DNA from: Ciceribacter ferrooxidans
Lineage (GTDB): Bacteria; Pseudomonadota; Alphaproteobacteria; Rhizobiales; Rhizobiaceae
Direction: 5' to 3'
Assembly (NCBI RefSeq): GCF_004137355.1
Contig: NZ_SDVB01000253.1
Coordinates: forward strand, 186,001-250,000
Length of the DNA: 64,000 nucleotides
Position numbers and translations under genes: made by a program. The notes under the pieces are model-generated. The model was not told where the DNA came from. It saw nothing but the letters and a program-made list of their open reading frames with translations, and did not search any database. Position 1 is the first letter of the stretch; each line of letters begins with the position of its first letter. Below are positions 57,987 to 64,000 of this stretch, one piece after another.

Positions 57987-58174
57987 AAGAGAGCGAGGCT
58001 ACCCGTGCCGGACAACAGAGAAGAGCATATCGGAGCCGTCAGCATAGCGCCGCTGACAGCGGGACGGCGGGAATTCGCGCATGCCGGTGACCGGATAGAG
58101 GGCAGCCGCAGGAAGTCCAGCATTAGCGCCGTCGGAACGGCGGGGACTGGGATCGACTGCCCCCGGCGAGGCAT

Positions 58175-59818
58175 TCAGAATGGCCATGGTCCAACCCACT
58201 CGTCGATGATGTCGTCCGGAACATTCTGGTCCAGGAGTATTCGGGGGATGCCCTCCCGCGTCATAAAAGTGAAGTTGTATTCGCTTCGCCTGTTGTTGAT
58301 GTGGAACTCGTCTCTTGGAATGAAAACGGCGGTAGCGCCGAATCTCTGATGGCACTCGATTCGCTCGACAATGCCGCGTATGATCTCCCGCAGGCGAGTC
58401 CGGAGTTCGCGGCGCTCTTCGATATCGGGGGTCTCGTTAAGTTGCCGGGAAATAGTCGCTGCCGCTGCCACACGGGCGGCGAGGTCCGGTTCTGCGGCGT
58501 TCTTCGCAATTTGATCCTCAACGGCTTTCAGTTCCTTCCTGCTGCGCTTTATGTGTTTGGCGAGTTCAAGGGAGCGCGCAGTGGCGATGTCGTCGCCAAA
58601 CTCAACCAGTTCGATCAGGGTGCGTTGCCGCTGCTCGAAATCGGCAATCTGGGTTCTAAGCGCCTCGGCTTCCGCCCGAAGTTGTGTGAGGCCATAGTTC
58701 TGGCTGGAGAACGCAGCTTGATCCAGCATGTCGATTGCCGCGAGCAGGAGCGGTTCGAGCATATCGACCCGCCAACGGCGGTTGTTGTCGCAACCTGCGT
58801 TGCGGATGTTGGCAGAGCAGGCAAGATAGATGCCTCCTTTCGGAGGCTTGCCCTTGTTGATGATGTGCATGGGGCCAGCGCAATGAGCGCACTGGGCGAG
58901 CCCTTGGAACAGATGCGAACCGGACATGCCCTTACGCCCGGCTGCATTTTGCCGTCGTCCTTGCGTGGCACCTTGCGCGCGTAAGAAGATACCGTTGTCG
59001 ATGATCGGCGGATAATAGTTCGAGATGGGGTCACCTTCCGGCTTCCGATTCCGGTTGCGATGGGTGCCAGTGTGGGGTTGGTACTAGCCGAGGACCGCGC
59101 GGCTTTGGAGGATTTTGGCGATGCTGGATGTATGCCAGCCCTTGCCGCCCCGGAACGTGGGGATACCTTCCGAATTCAGCCGGCGCACGATTTCGCGCCG
59201 CCCGAACCCATCGATCGTTTCCTGGAAGACACGTCGGACTAGGGCGACCCTTTCGGGGCGCTCTACGAATGCGCCGTCGCGCACCTCAAGCCATTCCGGA
59301 CATCTCGGCGTGAGAGGCTTTCCTTCCTTCCGGGCCTTCTCCTTCTTTTGTTGCCATGCTTCGCCGACGCGCTCGGACTTGATACGGCTCTCGTCATGAG
59401 CGCGGGCCATGACGGCAAGGGAGATGATGAGAGGAGTCCAGTCCTGACGCAGCCGCTCGGATGAATACTCCTGACCGTCGCTTAACGTCACAACGATGAT
59501 GCCCGCTTGGATGAGAGCGAAGAGCCGTGTGGCGGCATCGATTACCGTTTCGCGGGACAGGCGATCCAGGCTTTCAACGATCAGGTAAGAGCCGCGTTGT
59601 ATCCTACCGTCCTCGACCATTTCCAGGAAAGACTTGAGCGCTCCAGTCGTTCTGTTTGCCCCATGGAACGCACTAACCCCTAGATCCCGAAGGGAGTTGT
59701 CGAGGACAAGGCTGTGCTGCTGCGCCCACGCTTCCGCTTTGGCCGTCTGGCGGCGCAGCGAATCCCCTTGCGCTTGTTCCGGGGTCGAGAAGCGGATGTA
59801 TGAGTATGCTTTTGTCAT
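58175..59818 (-). pseudogene. Large serine recombinase (integrase), split by in-frame amber codon
   Basis: One frame of 547 residues plus stop would run from the ATG at 59818 (TKAYSYIRFSTPEQAQGDS; catalytic Ser11) but TAG occupies codon 245 (59084-59086), in the place where family members have a Glu (LGEYQPH). The resolvase domain (about 1-150), the recombinase domain around the stop, the zinc ribbon (CAHCAGPMHI...CSANIRNAGC) and the C-terminal coiled coil are otherwise intact in the same frame. The gene faces inward from the att site. It would integrate and excise the element if the TAG were read through. Confidence 0.85.
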
Positions 59819-59837
59819 GGTGGAATCCGGTATCACA

Positions 59838-59869
59838 GATTATGCTATTAATGTAGCATAATCTGCTGA
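59838..59869. repeat. attR: palindrome plus core CTGCTGA
   Basis: GATTATGCTA...TAGCATAATC (59838-59863) is a near-perfect inverted repeat. Its inner 15 bases (TTAATGTAGCATAAT, 59848-59862) are the right arm, and CTGCTGA at 59863-59869 is the core. It directly precedes the recombinase start, so it may also act as a control site for that gene. Confidence 0.85.
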
Positions 59870-60759
59870 TGGTCGGTCCTCCCGGTTCCGGAAAGTCCAT
59901 GCTGGCCTCGCGCCTGCCGTCGATCCTGCCCGCGCTCTCCGCGCCGGAACTCCTCGAAGTCTCAATGATCCATTCGATTGCCGGGCAACTGTCCGGCGGC
60001 AAACTCTCCGACCGCCGTCCGTTTCGCACGCCGCATCATTCCGCCACGATGGCGGCCCTCGTCGGTGGCGGGTTGCGGGCAAAACCCGGCGAGGTGTCAC
60101 TCGCCCACAAAGGCGTGCTTTTTCTCGACGAGTTGCCGGAATTCGCGCCGCAGGTGCTTGATGCCCTGAGACAGCCGCTCGAAACGGCTGAGTGCGTGAT
60201 AGCCCGCGCCAACCACCGCGTTACTTATCCCGCCGATTTCCAGCTGATCGCAGCTATGAACCCGTGCCGTTGCGGGCTGGCGGGTGAGCCCGGACACACC
60301 TGCGCAAGAGGCCCGCGTTGCCTTACCGAATACCAGGGGCGTATTTCCGGTCCTCTGATGGACCGGATCGATATCCGCATCGACGTTCCGGCGGTGGTTG
60401 CAACCGCTCTCATCCGTCCGATGGCCGCCGAGCCGAGCGCCGAGGTCGCCCGACGCGTCCAGCGGGCACGGGACCGGCAACGGGAGCGCTTCGAAGCGGC
60501 CGGCGTGCCTGAGGTTGCGACCAATGCCCGTTGTTCCACGGCCTTGATCGAAGTCCTCGCGGAACCGGATCCTGCCGCGCTGCAGCTCCTGCGCGATGCG
60601 GCGGAGAAGTTTCGCTTTTCGGCCCGCGGTTATCATCGTGTTCTGAAGGTCGCCCGCACGCTCGCCGATCTCGACGCGGCCGATCGGCTCGGGCGCATCC
60701 ATGTCGCCGAGGCGATTTCCTATCGCATCCCGTCCGAGCGGTTGTCGGCAGCGGCGTAG
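59870..60759 (+). pseudogene. comM: comM/yifB, 3' fragment
   Basis: Begins at the second base of the ATG codon in the Walker A region (MVGPPGSGKSMLASRLPSIL) and continues in frame to TAG at 60759. Sensor and motif segments are present: HKGVLFLDELPEF (Walker B), RANHRVTYPADFQLIAAMNPC, and the C-terminal domain LTEYQGRISGPLMDRIDI through FSARGYHRVLKVARTLADL. Together with 46566-47208 it makes one intact comM of 510 residues after excision. The adjacent ATG at 59869 could give a truncated product, but it would lack the N-terminal domain. Confidence 0.92.
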
Positions 60760-60841
60760 ACAGTCAAAATCGCGGACGCCCGCAGAGCGACCGCGATTGA
60801 TGGCAGATGACCGGCGATGGCAGATCGTGAAGGCGCGTGCC

Positions 60842-61810
60842 TCAGCCTCCGAGTCCTTCGAAGAGTGCGGTCGAAAGATAGCGCTCGGCAAAGGAGGGAA
60901 TCACAACGACGATGGTTTTGCCGGCGTTTTCTTCGCGTTGACCGACCTTGATTGCCGCCGCGAGGGCCGCGCCGGAGGAGATGCCGACCGGCACGCCTTC
61001 GAGACGGGCGACCAGACGTGCATTCTCGAAGGCCTCGTCGTTCGTCACCGTGACGATCTCGTCATAGATCGTCGTGTCGAGGATCTTCGGCGCGAAGCCC
61101 GCACCGATGCCCTGGATCTTATGCGGCCCCGGATTTCCGCCGGAGAGAACCGGGCTGTCCGCCGGCTCCACGGCAACGACTTTCAGCGAGGGCTTGCGGG
61201 CCTTCAGCACCTGGCCGACGCCGGTGATGGTGCCGCCGGTGCCGATGCCGGAGACGAAGATGTCGACGGCACCGGCGGTGTCGTTCCAGACCTCCTCGGC
61301 CGTCGTCTTGCGGTGAATTTCAGGGTTGGCCGGATTTTCGAACTGCTGCGGGATGACGGCGTCGGGCAGCTCGGAAACGAGCTCCTCTGCCTTGGCGATC
61401 GCCCCCTTCATGCCTTTCGGTCCCTCCGTCAGCACCAGTTCGGCACCGAGCAGCGCCAGCATCTTGCGGCGCTCGATCGACATGGTTTCCGGCATGGTGA
61501 GAATCAGCCGGTAACCTTTGGCGGCGGCTGCAAAGGCAAGCGCAATGCCGGTGTTGCCAGAGGTGGGTTCGACCAGCACCGTCTTGCCGGGAGTGATCTT
61601 GCCCTGCTGTTCGAGCGACTCGATCATGGCGAGACCGATGCGATCCTTGACCGAGGCGAGAGGATTGAAGAATTCGAGCTTGGCGAGCAGGTTCGCCTTC
61701 ACGCCCTTTTCCTTCGCCAGCTTGTCGAGCCGGACGATCGGCGTGTCGCCGATGGTTTCGAGAATGGAGCCGTAAACGCGGCCGCGGCCGGGTTTCTTCG
61801 TGTCGGACAT
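60842..61810 (-). CDS. cysK: Cysteine synthase A
   Basis: 322 residues from [47 protein letters not shown] holds the PLP lysine, [19 protein letters not shown] the phosphate-binding loop, and [15 protein letters not shown] the family's C-terminal block. It condenses O-acetylserine with sulfide to give cysteine. It is convergent with comM. Confidence 0.96.
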   Translation of the reverse strand: MSDTKKPGRGRVYGSILETIGDTPIVRLDKLAKEKGVKANLLAKLEFFNPLASVKDRIGLAMIESLEQQGKITPGKTVLVEPTSGNTGIALAFAAAAKGYRLILTMPETMSIERRKMLALLGAELVLTEGPKGMKGAIAKAEELVSELPDAVIPQQFENPANPEIHRKTTAEEVWNDTAGAVDIFVSGIGTGGTITGVGQVLKARKPSLKVVAVEPADSPVLSGGNPGPHKIQGIGAGFAPKILDTTIYDEIVTVTNDEAFENARLVARLEGVPVGISSGAALAAAIKVGQREENAGKTIVVVIPSFAERYLSTALFEGLGG

Positions 61811-61946
61811 GGTGCTCTCCCTCAAGATCGTTCTTGGTGAGCGCACAATAGGATCAAAGTCCGCACCCGGCTAGAACCCTTTGCCTACGGCACGCCGTCC
61901 AAGGAGAAAAAACGCGCCGGCGGGGCGGACGTCCCAAATATTTATT

Positions 61947-62564
61947 TCAGGCTGCCCGGGCGGCGATGTACGCGGCGGTACTCGCCAAAACGCTGCCCGC
62001 CACGCGGTTCAGGAGTTTGAGCGCAGAAGGCTGCTTGAGCAGCACGCGCGCGCGAGCCGCGAGCACGATATAGGGGATGAGCACGGCCATCAGAACAACG
62101 AAGGTGATTCCGGCGAGTGCGGCATAGTCCGTCGGCCCGATCGCCTCGAGTGGGATCAGCGTCGGCACCAGAGCGACGTAGAAGAGCATGGTCTTCGGAT
62201 TGCCGAGTGTCACGAAGAGGCCGGAAAGGAAGGAGGCACCAAGGCCGCCGCCCTTGTGCGCCTGGACCTCCTGCGGCAGCAGACCGGCCGTCCAGAGCTT
62301 GTAGGCGATGTAGCCGAGATAGGCGGCGCCGGCGTACTTGATGACGAGGAAGGGCGTCACGAATGTTTGCGCGAGGTACGAAAGACCGAGGACGACCGCC
62401 GTCAGGTAGCAGAGATCGCCGAGGATCAGTCCAAGTCCCATGAAGAAGGTCGGACGGAAGCCCGAGCCGAGCGCCCGCGCTACGATTGCAGTCATGCCGG
62501 GGCCGGGAATGGCCGCCGCGATGAACAGTGCGCCGGCATAGGCGAGCAGCGTGGAGAGGGTCAT
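61947..62564 (-). CDS. LysE/RhtB family exporter
   Basis: 205 residues from MTLSTLLAYAGALFIAAAIPGPGMTAIVARALG, with about six membrane segments; GPGMTA near residue 20 and FLSGLFVTLGNPKTMLFYVALVPTLI are the RhtB/LysE signatures. GGAG lies near the start. It probably exports an amino acid or homoserine lactone-like compound. Divergent from another member of the same family. Confidence 0.9.
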   Translation of the reverse strand: MTLSTLLAYAGALFIAAAIPGPGMTAIVARALGSGFRPTFFMGLGLILGDLCYLTAVVLGLSYLAQTFVTPFLVIKYAGAAYLGYIAYKLWTAGLLPQEVQAHKGGGLGASFLSGLFVTLGNPKTMLFYVALVPTLIPLEAIGPTDYAALAGITFVVLMAVLIPYIVLAARARVLLKQPSALKLLNRVAGSVLASTAAYIAARAA

Positions 62565-62705
62565 GAGGGGCTCCCCGATCGGATGAACGAATGTTCGCAC
62601 CGCTAACTGATCAGCATCAAACTTGCAATGGTGACACGATCATTGTTGCCGGTCTCGCTTCCGTCTGCTTACCAGTTGTGCAACCCTTCAACGAAGAGAC
62701 CAGTC

Positions 62706-63338
62706 ATGCCGTCCACCGCCTCGCTTCTCGCCTTTGGCCTCATCTGTCTCGGTATGGTGCTTACCCCGGGACCGAACATGATCTACCTCGTGTCGCGGTC
62801 GATCTGCCAGGGACCCGCGGCGGGCCTGATCTCGCTCGGGGGCGTGGCCGTCGGCTTCGTTGTCTATATGCTGTCGGCTGCCCTCGGCATCACCGTACTG
62901 GTGCTTGCGGTACCTTATGCCTATGACGCGCTGCGGCTTGCGGGGGCCGCCTATCTCGCCTGGCTGGCGTGGCAGGCATTGCGACCGGGCGGGCGCTCGC
63001 CCTTCCAGGTCCGCGAACTGCCAAAGGACTCGTCCTGGCGCCTGTTTACGATGGGATTCGTCACAAGCCTGCTAAACCCGAAAGTTGCCGTGCTGTACCT
63101 GTCGCTGCTGCCGCAGTTCATCGATCCGTCCGCCGGCAGCGTGTTTGTTCAGTCGGTGGTTCTCGGTTTCACCCAGATTACGATCAGTGTCACCGTCAAT
63201 GCCATGATCGCGGTCAGCGCTGGCGCAATCGCGCTCTTTCTCGCCGGGCGGCCGTTGTGGGTGGTCGCGCAGCGGTGGCTGATGGGAACGGTTCTCGCCG
63301 GGCTTGCAGTGCGCATGGCAATGGAAGCCCAGCGCTGA
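62706..63338 (+). CDS. LysE/RhtB family exporter
   Basis: 210 residues from MPSTASLLAFGLICLGMVLTPGPNMIYLVSRSICQGP, with six membrane segments; the TPGPNM motif and FVTSLLNPKVAVLYLSLLPQF are diagnostic. Separated by about 140 bases from the divergent LysE gene, with which it may share a regulatory region. Confidence 0.92.
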   Translation: MPSTASLLAFGLICLGMVLTPGPNMIYLVSRSICQGPAAGLISLGGVAVGFVVYMLSAALGITVLVLAVPYAYDALRLAGAAYLAWLAWQALRPGGRSPFQVRELPKDSSWRLFTMGFVTSLLNPKVAVLYLSLLPQFIDPSAGSVFVQSVVLGFTQITISVTVNAMIAVSAGAIALFLAGRPLWVVAQRWLMGTVLAGLAVRMAMEAQR

Positions 63339-63341
63339 AGG

Positions 63342-63644
63342 TCAGAATATCGGCCGCATGAAGCTCCGCTCATAACTGAGGATGCAACGGGTCTCCTCCG
63401 CATACGCGAAAGCCGACTGGCATTCCGCGTCGTCGGCCATCTTCTGCCGGTACGTCTCGTAGTCGGCCAGTGAAGGAAAGCTGAGCAGCGCCAGCGCGAT
63501 GTTGTTTGCGCCCTCGTGTGGCAGGAAGTAGCCGTGGTGCGTGCCGCCGAGCCGCTCGACCAGCGGTATCCAGAGCCGCGCATAGTGCTCGAACTCGTTC
63601 GCCTTGTACGGATCGATCACGTAGCGGAGATAGCAGGTTATCAT
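63342..63644 (-). CDS. NIPSNAP family protein
   Basis: 100 residues. MITCYLRYVIDPYKANEFEHYARLWIPLVERLGGTHHGYFLPHEG and ALLSFPSLADYETYRQKMADD are the NIPSNAP dimeric alpha-beta-barrel fold. Function unknown. Its start overlaps the stop of the downstream-window EamA gene by four bases. Confidence 0.9.
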   Translation of the reverse strand: MITCYLRYVIDPYKANEFEHYARLWIPLVERLGGTHHGYFLPHEGANNIALALLSFPSLADYETYRQKMADDAECQSAFAYAEETRCILSYERSFMRPIF

Positions 63645-64000
63645 CGTTGCGGCGCCTTTCTTTTCGGCAGGAGAAGCGCTTTCGGCGCCAGATTGAGCGT
63701 GGTCGCGACGGCCGCGAAGAGGATTGCTGCGCCACCGAGTGCCTGCACGGGCGTCAATACATGTCCAAAGGCATACATGTCCACGATCACCGCCACGACG
63801 GGATAGAGGAAGGATAGCGTGCCGGTCAGCACCACCGGCAGCTTCTGGATCGCCGAATAGAGGAACGCATACATGATCCCGGTGTGGACGATGCCGAGGG
63901 TTGCCACCAGCGCCCAGTTTTGCGGTGCGGTGGGCAGGTTGTGCCAGTCGGCGAGCGGCGCCAGCAGGACCACACCTGTGCTGACCTGGATCAGCGCGAT
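63641..64000 (-). CDS. EamA family transporter (5' end beyond window)
   Basis: About 119 visible C-terminal residues: GIVHTGIMYAFLYSAIQKLPVVLTGTLSFLYPVVAVIVDMYAFGHVLTPVQALGGAAILFAA is the second EamA repeat with four or five membrane segments. Remaining sequence runs off the right edge. Coupled to the NIPSNAP gene by a four-base overlap. Confidence 0.85.
   Translation of the reverse strand: MALIQVSTGVVLLAPLADWHNLPTAPQNWALVATLGIVHTGIMYAFLYSAIQKLPVVLTGTLSFLYPVVAVIVDMYAFGHVLTPVQALGGAAILFAAVATTLNLAPKALLLPKRKAPQR

Larger units (their letters stand above)
57658..58174. other. Non-coding region between recombinase and small genes
   Basis: About 520 bases in which no gene is convincing. It holds the GTTGACAAC motif next to the 79-residue gene and the elaborate inverted-repeat structure at 57902-57986. 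A reading frame from 58174 to 57908 runs directly after the recombinase stop but reads through that structure and is judged non-coding. Confidence 0.5.
47209..59869. mobile_element. 12.7-kb serine-recombinase integrated, mobilisable element in comM
   Basis: Deletion of 47209-59869 (12,661 bp) joins GGHNLL to MVGPPGSGKS and restores one comM frame of 510 codons. The ends carry a duplicated core and inverted arms. Backbone genes are the disrupted serine recombinase at the right end, a primase-like protein and a MobV/Pre-like relaxase. Cargo includes a DUF2971 gene, a STAS/GHKL-ATPase gene, an HEPN-like gene and a pseudopilin/Ig cassette. It looks like a mobilisable rather than self-transmissible element, because no type IV secretion genes are present. 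Confidence 0.9.

Noticed and set aside
57908-58174. 88-codon reverse frame directly after the recombinase stop
   Set aside because: It runs through the long inverted-repeat structure and has no recognisable features.

Overview
The window is a GC-rich chromosomal segment from an alphaproteobacterium, most probably a member of the Rhizobiaceae (Ensifer/Sinorhizobium, Agrobacterium, Rhizobium or Shinella type). The indicators are a bioBFDAZ biotin operon next to a GntR-type bioR with two BioR boxes, a Sinorhizobium-type PmtA phospholipid N-methyltransferase beside dnaN, and a ugpBAEC operon behind phased Pho-box repeats. Species cannot be fixed from sequence reading alone. No rRNA, tRNA or CRISPR array was seen.

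Layout. 1-4.6 kb: a GT2 glycosyltransferase cut by the window edge, a large polytopic membrane protein, and xseA. 4.8-11.2 kb: exporter, small secreted protein, M29 aminopeptidase, Cys-tRNA(Pro) deacylase, Spx/ArsC-like and DUF488 proteins, an isochorismatase-like hydrolase coupled to a GlxA-type regulator, and a DUF1772 protein. 11.4-17.2 kb: translationally coupled bioB-F-D-A-Z, with bioR divergent. 18.2-21.5 kb: guaA, a nucleosidase, a thioesterase, TspO. 21.5-26.6 kb: a putative periplasmic iron operon (imelysin, dihaem protein, second imelysin, DUF1513 Tat protein). 26.7-38.7 kb: housekeeping and envelope genes (rsmB, RlpA-like, queG, gst, uppP, NDUFA9-like, pyrF, pmtA, dnaN). 38.9-46.4 kb: rsmI-yraN, ugpBAEC, a cupin and gshB. 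60.8-64 kb: cysK, two LysE/RhtB exporters, a NIPSNAP protein and an EamA exporter cut by the window edge.

The notable feature is an integrated element of 12,661 bp (47209-59869) that splits comM (yifB) just before its Walker A motif. Removing it between two copies of CTGCTGA restores one 510-codon comM frame. Joining the element's ends gives a symmetric predicted attP: two 15-bp arms matching 14/15 around an 8-bp centre. The integrase is a serine recombinase with an in-frame amber codon at position 245, so the element may be stranded. Inside are a primase-like protein, a MobV/Pre-like relaxase, a DUF2971 protein with two tiny membrane proteins, a STAS/GHKL-ATPase protein, an HEPN-like gene flanked by identical 18-bp palindromes, and a tight five-gene cassette encoding a pseudopilin-like protein and a secreted Ig-like protein.

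The best candidates for undescribed biology are the pseudopilin/Ig cassette, the DUF2971-GHKL cargo, the palindrome-flanked gene, and two structured non-coding stretches near 57.3-58.0 kb. Functions inside the element are mostly inferred from motifs read by eye; no database search was possible.
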